NCBI RefSeq assembly: GCF_937616625.2
Contig: NC_065573.1
Location: 16,135,001 to 16,199,000, forward strand
Direction of reading: 5' to 3'
DNA from: Mercurialis annua
Taxonomy: Eukaryota; Streptophyta; Magnoliopsida; Malpighiales; Euphorbiaceae
DNA length: 64,000 bases
This document shows, piece after piece, positions 34,819 through 44,994 of the stretch. The first letter of the stretch is position 1, and every line of letters starts with the position of its first letter. The notes under the pieces are model-generated. The model did no database searches. It was not told the DNA's origin and was given only the letters and a program-made list of their open reading frames with translations. The position numbers and the translations under genes were made by a program.

Positions 34819-34854
34819 TGAACCTTAAACCCTAATCCCTAATCCTAAACCCTG
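34819..34854. repeat. Short degenerate telomere-like repeat
   Basis: TTAAACCCTAATCCCTAATC and TAAACCCTG: about four imperfect AAACCCTA units. Too short and isolated to mark a chromosome end; it lies just past the stop codon of the minus-strand gene at 34897. Confidence 0.6.
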
Positions 34855-34896
34855 TATACAATGTTCTTGTCGTAATCACGAAAATTGCGAGGCAAT

Positions 34897-35532
34897 TCAA
34901 AAATTGACTCTAATCTGTCTCAGTCGTCCTATAAAACTAAACCATTGAGTATCCGGATCCAAGAGTCGGAGAGCACCACTTGCGGAAAACTGATAATATT
35001 CCAACCAAGTAAAGTTGCGCAAGTATTTCCTTCGAACAGCCGCTTCCACCAAACAGTCCAACTCCTCTATGCTTGAAATACTGTCAGAATTTTCTACAAC
35101 GTGAAAAGGTTCGATTCCTCTCGCAAGAACCGCAACCAATTCAATTGTATGCAACGACGATTCAGCCTCATTACTCGCATCCTCTCCGTCATCATCATCT
35201 TCATCTATACTAAAATCTCCGTCCCGTAAATCGCCTTCTACTATCTCTTCTACAATGCCATTGTCGTTTACCCTGTCTAAGAGATCAGAATCAGTTGGTA
35301 TTCTGCTGGGCATCCTTGGGAGTCCCAAACAGAGAATTACTGAACCTGGGCCTGTTGTGTAACAAAGATTATGTTTCTTGAAAATCTGAAACACGGAATT
35401 ACGTTTCTTTAAGTTCCGTAATTCGGCACAGTTTCGTATGAGTTTCTTGAACTCATGCATCATCTTTTGTTCAGTCGTAGTCGAATCCAAAACGTGATTA
35501 AAGCCATTCTTGCAATGTGGATTGACAACCAT
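34897..35532 (-). CDS. Hypothetical acidic protein, unknown family
   Basis: Single-exon frame. The first ATG is at 35532 (MVVNPHCKNGFNH), giving 211 residues; the frame stays open upstream to 35601 but only with a GTG start. The N-terminal third is basic and Cys/His-containing (FKKLIRNCAELRNLKKRN). A strongly acidic run (DFSIDEDDDDGEDASNEAE) lies around residues 110-130. The C-terminal part is mixed (DCLVEAAVRRKYLRNFTWLE). No domain recognised and no signal peptide or membrane segment. It sits between two PHS1 fragments and downstream of the YJU2-like copy, same strand. It could be a real lineage-specific gene or a relic; codon use looks coding. Confidence 0.5.
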   Translation of the reverse strand: MVVNPHCKNGFNHVLDSTTTEQKMMHEFKKLIRNCAELRNLKKRNSVFQIFKKHNLCYTTGPGSVILCLGLPRMPSRIPTDSDLLDRVNDNGIVEEIVEGDLRDGDFSIDEDDDDGEDASNEAESSLHTIELVAVLARGIEPFHVVENSDSISSIEELDCLVEAAVRRKYLRNFTWLEYYQFSASGALRLLDPDTQWFSFIGRLRQIRVNF

Positions 35533-36142
35533 AATGACTGTTTTCTTGGTTTTTCTAATAAAGAATGATATTAAGAATGGAAGATAATACCAGTAATTCA
35601 CAGAAGAAAAAAAGAATGGGAAATTCTTTGGTTCTTCAAATAAAGAATGTACTCTGATACAAAAAAGAAGATAAAAGATTTAATTCGTAGAAGCAAATGG
35701 AAAGAATTTGGTTTCTTGGAGTTTCTTTTTTCTTTGGTTGTTTGAGTTGCACTGACAAACAATTCTTCAGTGACTACTACCGAATTAATTTTAACTGTAT
35801 ATAAAACAAAGATAATTATGATAGTTTATTTTTTGATTTTAGGTTTTTACTTTCTTTTTAAGTTAGGATATTTTTGGAAAAAAATTAGAATAAAAATGAA
35901 CAATTTTGTTAAATTGAGATGTATTTTTTTTCCAAGTAATTTTAGCTCTGGAAATAGAGCCACCTTTTCGATCTTTTCCAAGTTAGTTATATTAGAAGAA
36001 GGAAGGTTACAAATAGAGGCGGTTGATCCTGCTAATTACAATTGCGAATATACGACGTCTAGCTTTCCGGTTCGAACCTTCGATGCTGACATTTTCGCAC
36101 TGCCATACATATTTGAGACGAGTATGTATGATCCACCTTTCA

Positions 36143-36787
36143 TCAGGTTGAAAATGAAGCAAATGTGTCCTCGTCCTCGTCCTCGCGGAGCCTAATCAGG
36201 ACTTTAAACCTCTGACCAAAAATAGATTTGACAAGTGATTCATCATCCTCTTCTTCTTCTTCTACTAACTTCTTCTTCTTGTCTGCCAAAACATGAAGCA
36301 GTGTTTCTGAACCAACAACTTTGGCCTGTCTACACTTCAAACGCTGCAACTCATCAAGTTGATTCTCAATACGCATTCTCCTCTTATTATCCAAACTCTT
36401 ATTCTCCAAGAGTTTCATTGCATCGTCCATCTCTTCATGCTGACACTCATCTCTCCATGCTTCAAAATTTCGACTAGCGCCAATCTCGACGACATAATCA
36501 CTATGTTGAGGATCAGTCTTAAACATGATCTCAGCCTTGCAGTGGGTGCACTTCAAATAAAATCTGTGAATAGAGATAATATTAAGATATTTTTCTTGAG
36601 CTATTTCCTTAATCATATCAAATTTAGTGCCTTTATAAATATAATTACCGCAGGAATTGCAGCGGATGCTCATAGGAAGCATCATCCGAACCTTCATCGC
36701 ATCATTCAGTGCTCCTCGACGCCGGGGTAGTTTGGACGCATCAAATTCAGGGGGGTAGTATTTATTTATCCCTTTTCTTACTCCCAT
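36143..36787 (-). CDS. Short YJU2/CWC16-type splicing factor (DUF572), intronless
   Basis: 214-residue protein whose first ~110 residues follow the YJU2/CCDC94 family closely: KYYPPEFDASKLPRRR, MKVRMMLPMSIRCNSCGNYI, KGTKF, the second zinc pair LKCTHC, TDPQHSDYVVEIGASRNFE. The four zinc-binding cysteines are Cys43, Cys46, Cys80 and Cys83. Family members act in the spliceosome during the first catalytic step. Full-length plant and animal members are usually over 300 residues; here the C-terminal half is short and ends in an acidic tail (REDEDEDTFASFST). There are no introns and substitutions at usually conserved places (GVRKGIN at the N-terminus), so a retrocopy is likely. The frame is open and could be expressed. 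Confidence 0.75.
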   Translation of the reverse strand: MGVRKGINKYYPPEFDASKLPRRRGALNDAMKVRMMLPMSIRCNSCGNYIYKGTKFDMIKEIAQEKYLNIISIHRFYLKCTHCKAEIMFKTDPQHSDYVVEIGASRNFEAWRDECQHEEMDDAMKLLENKSLDNKRRMRIENQLDELQRLKCRQAKVVGSETLLHVLADKKKKLVEEEEEDDESLVKSIFGQRFKVLIRLREDEDEDTFASFST

Positions 36788-37204
36788 CTTATTTGTTGAT
36801 CACAAAAGATGACTACTTGTAGGCAACCCTAAAATGAGAGTGCAAAAAAAAGTAGATGGTGAAAGATTTAACACACAACCCTAAGATACAATTTATATAT
36901 ATATGATATATACTGATCCTTCTACCTAATCAAATGTATTTTTTATGTGCGGCACTTGAGCTAATTAAATCTATAATACAATATTATATAAACAAATTTA
37001 GTTATTATGAATTATAAAATAATTCCAATTGTGGAATATAGTTATCTTATAGGGCCCTCATAGTTGCTGAGGGGGTCCGAACTCCGAAGACTGAAAAATG
37101 AGTTATTTATCAGCCAAGTATTCGTCGTACGACTAGATCTAATTTCCAGAAAAGAAATAGAATAATAGTACAAGAATGGCAATTTATTAGTCATATTACC
37201 TTAT

Positions 37205-38345
37205 AAAATTCATTGAAAACATTTCTCAGAAATCCCATTTACTGCATGTCCACCAACAACAACATATACATTCGCCATTCGATAACTTTGGCTGCACTGG
37301 ATCTGCCACATCATGTTTCCCCTCTTCCTCCTGTTTTTATTCTTCCTTCCAGCAAACGATTTGGTTTCTTTATCAGAATCTTCAACTCCAATATCTTCAA
37401 CTACTGATTTTACCTGATTTAATTAACAGTTGAGCTTTGACAAAAAAAAATTAACAGTTGAGCAACTGAGTATGGCAAACATTGTCAAGAATCCTCATTT
37501 CCTTCAGCTTCTGTTCTAACAAGTCAAGATCCTCCGAGCCATACTCCGCATTTATGGTATGATCAGCTGTTTAACATGTCTAATAGATGGCTTTAAACTG
37601 CACTGATGGCAGAGAAAATTAAGTTAATACAGGACTGAGTCTGAAAATCTTAGCAGTGATGATCGGACAATCTTACCTCCTCGTCAATAATCTTAATGAT
37701 CTCTATATGTCGTAGAAGCAACTCCTGAAGCAATCCAAACTCCCTATCTCCAAAACCTTTGACAGAACTGTGTGGTTCATGTAAGCGACAGTTCTGCTAT
37801 AAAACCACAGAAGCAGACAGAATATTAACTCTTGCACTTAATTAATTCATTGCAATATCCATTAAATTATACCTCGTAATATTTCAAGGTTCGTTCCAGC
37901 TCAACCCCTTGACATCCAACAAGATCCCAATTAGTTCGGGTAAGCAAAGAGTTAGGTGAGTATCATTCATTTGTACTGCAACTTTATCCGGAAAAGTTTC
38001 CCAATTGAAAGGTTCCCTTGATCTTCTCTCAAACCAAGCAATTATATCTTGTAGAGATGCAGAGCATCAAGTATATTTTTGCTTCAGCAGTACTAAAATT
38101 ATCCCTATAAACTCTGTGGTTGCAAGTTAGAACCCCAATTAAGGTAGGGGAGAAAACGAACAAATTTCATTTTATTACCGCACAAACAGAACAGGTTAAT
38201 AAGAGCTTCTCAGCGTTTTCGAGGGCAGCATATGCTTTGGCGCGATATAGAACTTGGATTACTCCATTAAACAATGTCAATAGACTCGGTTGGTTCTGCA
38301 AACTCAGCTTGATGGCCAGGAGCTCCACAATATCAAAGCTGTAAA
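37205..38345 (-). pseudogene. PHS1: Plastid-type alpha-glucan phosphorylase pseudogene
   Basis: Degenerate exons in order on the minus strand: KAYAALENAEK (about 38190-38240); IIAWFERRS...FNWE.FPDKVAVQMNDTH and LCLPELIGILLDVKGLSWN (about 37900-38060); RTVAYMNHTVL and LLQELLLRHIEIIKIIDEE (about 37680-37795), split by a frame shift; INAEYGSEDLDLLEQKLKEM (about 37510-37560), with a missing base just before it; and VADPVQPKLSNGE and GGHAVNG (about 37225-37310), whose position before GGHAVNG marks the large insertion specific to plastid (L-type) phosphorylase. Stops and frame shifts exclude function. The N-terminal and C-terminal catalytic parts are absent. Confidence 0.88.
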
Positions 38346-38459
38346 TACTGTGTGTACAAGTAGCAGCAAGCATCAAAAGGACATAAAATACTTTCAATTA
38401 TGTAAATGCAATTTTCATTTGCAGTTAAAACGACACAATATATAATTCCTCAAGTTGAA

Positions 38460-40226
38460 TCATCCCTTAATAGTGGCATGTAATTTGTCAAGAATCCGCC
38501 AAGTTACAGCGTCAGGGACAACACCGTTTTTTCGCATTTCTGCTACAATTTGGTAAGCTTCTCTTTTCATACCTAACTTGCAAGCACTGTCAATCACAAT
38601 ATTATAGCTAACATTATTAGGATTAACCCCAGAATCTATCAGTTCATACAGGAAATGGCATGCTTCCGTTAATTTACCAGAGCGACAAAGCCCTTTAAGA
38701 ATTGATGCATAAACAAAATCGTCATGAACTTTCGACGGCCAAATCACATCATCCCATAACTTTTTAGCCTTGTCGATTAGGCCAGACTCGCATAATCCTT
38801 CGATAATTATGCAGTAAGTTCTAGCGTCAGCAGCAACACCAGCAGCTATCATGCTTCTAAAAGCCCTCATTGCCTCCTCTGCTAACTGAAGCTTAAATAA
38901 ACCATGAATAACTGCATTATATGTCACTACACCAGGAAGAATACCTTTTCCGGGCATTACTTCCTGCACTATTTTGAGAGCTTCTCGACTTCTTCCAGCG
39001 TCCAATAGAGCAGTTATAATGGTGGTGAAGGTCACAACATCAGGCGTTACAAATTTTCCCGTTATCATATCATTCAGTACTGTCAAAGATTCGTCGATTC
39101 TTCCCATCTTGCAAAACCCATTAATAACAGTATTTAGAGTGATCACATCCGGCTGACACTCAGTTTGGAGCATGGAAACAAGCACATTCAAAAGTTCGGT
39201 TCCACTATTCGTAAAACAAATTGCTCTCAAATATATATTGTAAATTCTAGTTTTATCTACAGTCTCTTTATTCAACATTGCTTCTAAAACTCTCCTTGCC
39301 TTATCAAGATCCATTTCCTGGCAAAGCCTTTCGACCAGAACCTTGTAAGTATACTCCGATGGCAAATAACCGAATTGACACCCTTCTTCGAACAACTGAT
39401 AAGCCCTCATGCAACCTCTCTCATTACAAAGCCCGTGTATAATAGAATTGTATGAGACCAAACTCGGAGTAAACCCTTTCTTTCTCATTATATAAACAAT
39501 TCTTGAAGCACCATGGCTCTTTCCAGCTCTACAAAGCGAATCAATCAAAACTCCATATGCGAATTCCGGATTAACACTCTTACCTTGGGGCATATCTTCT
39601 GCAATGTCAAAGACATCATTGAAAAAACCTTGTCTACATAAAGAACCAATCAAATTAGCAAAAGCCGCATTATTCACAGACGGATCATCCTCGTTTTTCA
39701 TAGTTTCCCAAAGATTACAGAACAACTCCCTCCCATGTTCAACCCCTCTATTACTCCTCAAAATCCCGCGAATCAACACGCTATACGTTAGAGAATTGGG
39801 CACTACATTGTACTCACGCATTTCATCAAACACCTTGTGTGCATTACCCACTTCACTTACTTCACAATACCCGCCAATCAAACTGGTAAAAGTAACAACA
39901 TTTGGAGAATGCCCTCTACCAACCATATCATACAGCAGCCTATGCGCTATATCGGGCAGCAAAATTTGGCAAAACTGATGAATCAAACGGTTGTAATTAA
40001 TCAGAGAAGGCACGAAATCCGGCTTCACAGCAAACAAACGCTGCAGAACATGATACAAGCCATGTGGGCATTGCGAGTCGAGTAAGCGGGCAATGAGAAC
40101 ATTACAGGTACGGTGAGGAGGGATGCAATTAGAGTTGAGAAATAGGAGGAATGTAGAGTGAGCTTGAGGGAAACGGTTGGCAGCGCAAAGGGCGTGGATT
40201 ATAGAGTTTAATCTCAACATTTTCAT
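38460..40226 (-). CDS. P-class pentatricopeptide repeat (PPR) protein
   Basis: Intronless 588-residue protein, the usual structure of plant PPR genes, which bind organellar RNA and support its processing, stability or translation. About 14 tandem 35-residue repeats fill nearly the whole length; clear ones include PNVVTFTSLIGGYCEVSEVG, PNSLTYSVLIRGILRSN, PSLVSYNSIIHGLCNERG, PDVVTFTTIITALLDAGRS, PGVVTYNAVIHGLFKLQLA and PNNVSYNIVIDSACKLGMK. No E, DYW or SMR tail is seen, so it is P-class. The ATG at 40226 starts directly in a repeat-like helix (MKMLRLNSIIHAL) without an obvious transit peptide; no earlier in-frame start is apparent, so localisation is uncertain. It lies downstream of no operon-like partner; the PHS1 pseudogene follows at about 115 bp. 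Confidence 0.93.
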   Translation of the reverse strand: MKMLRLNSIIHALCAANRFPQAHSTFLLFLNSNCIPPHRTCNVLIARLLDSQCPHGLYHVLQRLFAVKPDFVPSLINYNRLIHQFCQILLPDIAHRLLYDMVGRGHSPNVVTFTSLIGGYCEVSEVGNAHKVFDEMREYNVVPNSLTYSVLIRGILRSNRGVEHGRELFCNLWETMKNEDDPSVNNAAFANLIGSLCRQGFFNDVFDIAEDMPQGKSVNPEFAYGVLIDSLCRAGKSHGASRIVYIMRKKGFTPSLVSYNSIIHGLCNERGCMRAYQLFEEGCQFGYLPSEYTYKVLVERLCQEMDLDKARRVLEAMLNKETVDKTRIYNIYLRAICFTNSGTELLNVLVSMLQTECQPDVITLNTVINGFCKMGRIDESLTVLNDMITGKFVTPDVVTFTTIITALLDAGRSREALKIVQEVMPGKGILPGVVTYNAVIHGLFKLQLAEEAMRAFRSMIAAGVAADARTYCIIIEGLCESGLIDKAKKLWDDVIWPSKVHDDFVYASILKGLCRSGKLTEACHFLYELIDSGVNPNNVSYNIVIDSACKLGMKREAYQIVAEMRKNGVVPDAVTWRILDKLHATIKG

Positions 40227-41085
40227 GTCACATAAGTCTATTTCTGTTCAAAAAAAGGTCAGTATGAGATAGTTTATCTTCTCCATCCCTCGAATTTAAT
40301 CACCCATTAACTAATATGATCTGAAGCAATGGTTGAGAAATGCGGTCGAGAGCAAAATCTGAGTGCCACAGTTCAAATCAGCACACGGACAAATACTTTT
40401 GATTTATCATTTCTGTGAAGTAAATATGGAGATGTTCACATGGTTTTCGGACCGAGTTCAAATCTTTGAATTTGGTCAATTTTAGTCCTTAGAATGAAAC
40501 TATAACATTCTAATCGGTTAAAAGTTAAATACAAGTTGTACACGCAGATTCGAAGTTGGATTCCGCATACAATTCGCTAATAAACGTGTCAAGAATTTAA
40601 AATTGTATTTTTGAGGATCCTCAATTTATTCTTTATCACTTTTATGCCATGATTGAATTGCAATTGCTGGATTTCGCCAATTAGAATGCATGTTAGCTTA
40701 TTTTTATAGATTTTTGCCATAATTGTCAAATTTGGTATTCTTGATAAAATTGCTATGTAAATTCGAAAAATTGTATGTTAATAGGTTGTTTCTATACACC
40801 TTATATGCTAATAATACAGAATTATATTGATTACATTTCTTAGAATGCATGTTAAGATGTTTTTGAGCTTTTAATTTGCCACGAAATCAGCTTTTGAGTG
40901 TTTTAATTCGATGTTAGACACTTTAAATCAATCACAATATATCTTATCTGCATTCTCAGTGCTTTTTGATGCATTTAATTTATTAGTGTTTTTTCATGAA
41001 AAACCAAACAGAAACGACGAAACGAAATATCGCAGAACAGAATGTGATATGATAAGATAAATACAATAAAAAGAAAGACACGGGG
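40227..41085. other. Intergenic AT-rich DNA upstream of the PPR gene
   Basis: Contains the PPR promoter presumably, but no clear TATA box near the start codon and no other feature could be identified. Confidence 0.4.
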
Positions 41086-41150
41086 AACGGGTTACCACGG
41101 TCAAAGCGAACCCTTCCATTCGGAATTAAAAAATTCGGAATGAATCCAAT
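41086..41150. other. Flank of the plastid-derived tRNA insert
   Basis: An inverted pair CATTCGGAATT / AATTCGGAATG (about 41118-41142) directly adjoins the tRNA relic. This hairpin is the kind of sequence found beside trnN in organellar genomes, suggesting that the organellar insert is longer than the tRNA itself. Confidence 0.4.
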
Positions 41151-41222
41151 CTCCCCAAATAGGATTCGAACCTACGACCAGTAAGCTAACAGCCGACCGC
41201 TCTACCACTGAACTACTGAGGC
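41151..41222 (-). tRNA. trnN-GUU: Plastid-derived tRNA-Asn(GUU) relic
   Basis: Minus strand: D-arm AGTTCAGTGGTAGAGCGGT, anticodon loop with GTT (GGCTGTTAGC), T-arm GTAGGTTCGAATCCTA and acceptor end GGGGAG. It is close to plastid trnN-GUU but carries changes: the anticodon stem 3' side is altered (one mismatch and one wobble pair), and the first acceptor base is changed so that the terminal pair is lost. No encoded CCA. Most likely a nuclear copy of plastid (or plastid-derived mitochondrial) DNA and probably not functional. Confidence 0.8.
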
Positions 41223-42311
41223 ACTATGTGTGGCGCCAGCCTCCTGTTCTTCGCCTCCTCCAGAACTGATCCCCAAATCCTCCTAGATTCAATCCGACAT
41301 TCTTTTCATGTTTTCGGACTCAATTTAACTCGGAATTAAGCCCAATTTGAACCCAGACGTATTAGTTCAGTTGTAGGATTGGTTTATAATAATTAATGGG
41401 CATGTCCCTCTGTATTTCTGGCCTCGAAACCTAATTTGTAATTTGTCCAGCCAACTAGACCCTGAAGCCCAGATCTAGTGCGACTAGCAATTTCCATACC
41501 CAATTTCGAGCCCATCCAAACTCAGAAGCGACCCCGATTCAAATCGGCGGACTCGTACCGACGAGACGAACAACTTTCATGTTCTGCCCGAGATCCAAAT
41601 CTGACCACATCAACGGGCAAAACGCATCGAGTGCCAGACACTCCGGTCTAATAGGTTTAAAAGTATCTCTAACCTTATATGTATATCCAACTGCCCTTGT
41701 GTATGTTTATATTGTTTAAAATGCTTTTCAAAAGCATGATCCAATCCAATATTTACAGGGCAAATGACTAATCACGTTAATTAGCTAAATCAAATCAATA
41801 CCATCAAATCACTTAGTAATCCTAGGACTTGCATAAAAAAATAGTAATAGGTTGTATTGGTCATTCAAGATAACGAAATAAAATCAATCAAACATAGAAA
41901 CTCGGTTTTCAAGCTTTGTGCATGTAATTACTTCAGACCAGCCATACTTTTACTACTTGTTAGAAACCTCTAAGGTTAGATGAATGCATAAGTATTTACT
42001 ACTTTCCAGAATCGAGTCATATGAGTGTATAAAGTGGGTCCCTTTACTGCTTTCATTTGTGTTTAAATTCCTCCAATTTCTGCATGAATGTCAAGATGAG
42101 ATAAAATGAATACATCCAGTAAAAGTAAACGTAACTGATAAGTCAAGTACAAGAGTTTCAGTAGAATGTCCACGAACATAGTCTTTTGGTCCGGCATACG
42201 ATAATCTCACCCACAAGCGAGTGAGGTTATCCAGTTGGTATAAAAGGCATTCCTAGCTAAGTTAGGTGGTGTTTGCACCGGTCCAGAAGATGATTGGTGG
42301 ACCTCAGAGGA
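41223..42311. other. Intergenic DNA, unassigned
   Basis: Moderate GC stretch at 41230-41660 with Gypsy-leader-like character but no domain, then AT-rich DNA. A short inverted pair (CTCACCCACAAGCGAGTGAG) lies at about 42207-42226. No gene supported. Confidence 0.35.
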
Positions 42312-42818
42312 TGTTACAGCCTACTGGTTTGGAGTGTGAGCATAAATGGGCTCATTTAGGGATTCAGCCCACATAGAGCTATATTTATTTTTAGTCTTTT
42401 ATTTGCATTAATTTTCGTCAAGATTTCGAATTTATTTAAGAGTCTGACTCTTAAATAATGCTTGTCCCCTATAAATAGCTAGGTTTATTATTGTATTATT
42501 TTATCAACACATTTATCAATCAAACCAAATCTCAGGCTTTTATCCTCAATCTCCGGTTAGAATTTTACCTTAGGATTAGATTTGACATTAAGCTCGCTTG
42601 GAGCTCCGGATCCCAGATTAATACTGTTATATTCTTCCAAATACGGTGACGTCGTTCGTATATTTAATTGTGCCATTTAGCTTTAGGATTCGTAACTTGA
42701 ATTTTAGATGGATCTTGTTTACCTCGTTTCTAAGTGACCAATTAAAGTATTAGTACCAGACAGTACCCATTTATAAATTCAACGATTCGAACTTCGGTGA
42801 AAATCTAGCGAATATCTT
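42312..42818 (+). repeat. Putative Gypsy LTR, single copy
   Basis: Starts TGTTACAGCC, has a TATA box (CTATAAATAG, about 42471-42480), and ends just before a Gypsy-type primer-site context TTTGGCGACTCCACTAGGGA (about 42818-42838). No second LTR is in the window, so the left boundary is a guess. Confidence 0.5.
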
Positions 42819-42844
42819 TTGGCGACTCCACTAGGGACGCGTTT

Positions 42845-43921
42845 ATGGTCGGCACCAAGACTGGTTTAGCTACAGACGATTACAGGGAAACTCAGTCTCA
42901 AAACCAAGCTAAGTTGGATAGAAAAGTTGAGTTAAGGGAGCATTTCGATCCAGATATCGTATCAATCATGGCCAAAGGTGATAAGCAACAGCAACCAGAG
43001 AAAGGAGCCCAAAATACTCCTACCGATGGAATCATCTCTAGCACGAAACCCAAATAAGATGATATTGATATCGTGAAAGAATTTGAAGACTACTCACGAG
43101 AACTCCCACCAATTCGCCCATCATTATCAAGGAACGATTTTTTAGTCATGATAGATGAAATAGCTCGAGAGAATCGTCTTATGTTTGATGGTGTGATGCA
43201 ACAAATGTCCAATGCATTGAAAATAATTTTGGCCGATCGGGCCGTCGTTCAACAGTCTATTCTGCGCAACCTGAATAATTTGACTAGTTTCATGGACAAC
43301 TTAGGAAAAATCTTTTCAGGCCAACATATGGCCGATCAGAGAAATATGAGGGCCGATAATGCCTTCACCTCGAACAAGTTCGGTGGTCATGGTACTACGG
43401 CCGATTCTAGACAAATTCCTAATAAGATGACGTACGGGTCCGTCCGTTTGCTATCTAGGCAAGAGGGGGGCACACCTGGGAGAGCCGATGCGACAGCAAC
43501 AATGAATGAGAAATCTGCTACTAAGCCGAATATGACTAATCAGTTTCGAAGTCCGGAAAAAAGTCCAAGAGGTGATGCCACCTTAACAGCAGAAGGAGCT
43601 AGTGTCTATAATCAAAGGAAGTCGCTCGAGGCACTTGCCAAACTAGGGGTCGATTTGAAGCCGATCCCATGGCCTTCTTATGTCAAGCCTGTTGGGTTTT
43701 CTAGGTTTATAACGCATAGGAATTTCAAAAAATCTATCAAAAAACCAAGTAAGATCAATGTAATTCGAACAGAAAAGACAGGTTGTATAATTAAAACTTG
43801 CTTGAATGTCGAATTCAATCAGCAATGTAGGAAGGAAGAGAGGTGGTTCACTTTGGTGATACCTTCCCTCAAATTAGAAACGCCTCCAAAAGAACGCATC
43901 CTCTACGAGTATCCGCATTAA
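42845..43921 (+). pseudogene. Gypsy gag N-terminal part with an in-frame stop
   Basis: Frame opens at ATG 42845 (MVGTKTGLATDDYRETQSQ), has one TAA at 43055-43057, and continues in the same frame to 43921. It is hydrophilic, with Gln/Asn/Lys-rich segments and IPWPSYVKP near 43660. No gag capsid domain, protease or RT is reached before similarity to anything is lost near 44040. Position just downstream of the Gypsy primer-site context supports gag. Confidence 0.55.
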
Positions 43922-44040
43922 CAGACCTTTGCCAAAACGAGTGCTTATGTGCTAGCACTATTGCTTCACCAAGAAATTACCAATTTAGTGATTTAAGAAT
44001 TTCGTATTCTTCAACCCTATCCTTAAGTGTGTATTTCTAG

Positions 44041-44990
44041 CCAGGCAACAATACTAGAGTTTGAGTCGAATACCTGTGTTTCAATCTTATTGTAACACTA
44101 TGTATTATAAATTGATATTTATCAAAACTCTTAATGATAAATATACTTAATTAATTATCTTCAAAAGATAATACATTAAAGATAACTATTATCTCAAAAT
44201 TCAAAATTCACTTGATTAATAGTTATTTATATTTAAAAATAACATTTACATAATAACTAATAATTAAATTTAGTTATTATATAGTTATAATTAAGACAAC
44301 TCTTTATATTAAAACGAATTAACTGTTAATTCAACTCTATAACTATATATTCGAAATATATCTTATATATTTATTTATCACATTATTTTCTCAGGCTTAT
44401 AAAACCCATACATGTTTTGAGCCTATTCTTATTGTGCGACCCTGTAGGTTCATACAACGTTGACAGTAGGCCCAAAATTCCTATTACGCCCCACAAGTCA
44501 TAATCGGCCTCTAGTAAGACATTACGACTACTCAAGTTATATGAATAACAATTATCTGATTTAACCATTTACAATAATATTTTAATCTCTTTGTCTCAAG
44601 ATATCCTAATTGAATATAAGGCATAATATTGTCATCCTTATAATGTTCAATCATTAGTTTCCTGATTCCAAGTAGACTGAAAATGATAACTCTTTATCAA
44701 TTCATTTAGTATGGCCATGCATTTCCTTTAGTCTATCTTTTCAAAGGGTCCATAGATATCTTACTCAAATAAATGAGAAACAAATTTCTTCTCAGTCACT
44801 CACATTTCCCACATAGTTACTTTCATATCCAATGACAATCTATTCCATTATCCAGTTAAAGATAATGTAAGACTGTATCAAAATGTGAAGTAACTATGTA
44901 GAAATCCATGTTGATTTCAAGATTAAAGGATTATACTAATACAACTGTAATGAGAATTACTTATGCCATGGGTCATCTAGTGCCTTATTT
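44041..44990 (-). repeat. Probable 3' part or LTR of a decayed Copia element
   Basis: AT-rich, with a more ordered non-coding stretch at 44380-44960 that adjoins Copia RT remnants on the same strand (45000-45665). No second copy in the window, so the assignment is by position only. Confidence 0.35.
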
Positions 44991-44994
44991 CTCA

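Noticed and set aside
34819..34854. Interstitial telomere
   Set aside because: Only about four imperfect units; such short telo-box clusters are common in plant promoters and intergenic DNA.
35770..36195. 141-codon plus-strand frame
   Set aside because: Hydrophobic AT-rich translation with no family resemblance; its end overlaps the coding 3' end of the YJU2-like gene on the other strand.
39604..40085. Plus-strand frames of 124 and 82 codons
   Set aside because: Antisense shadows of the PPR gene.
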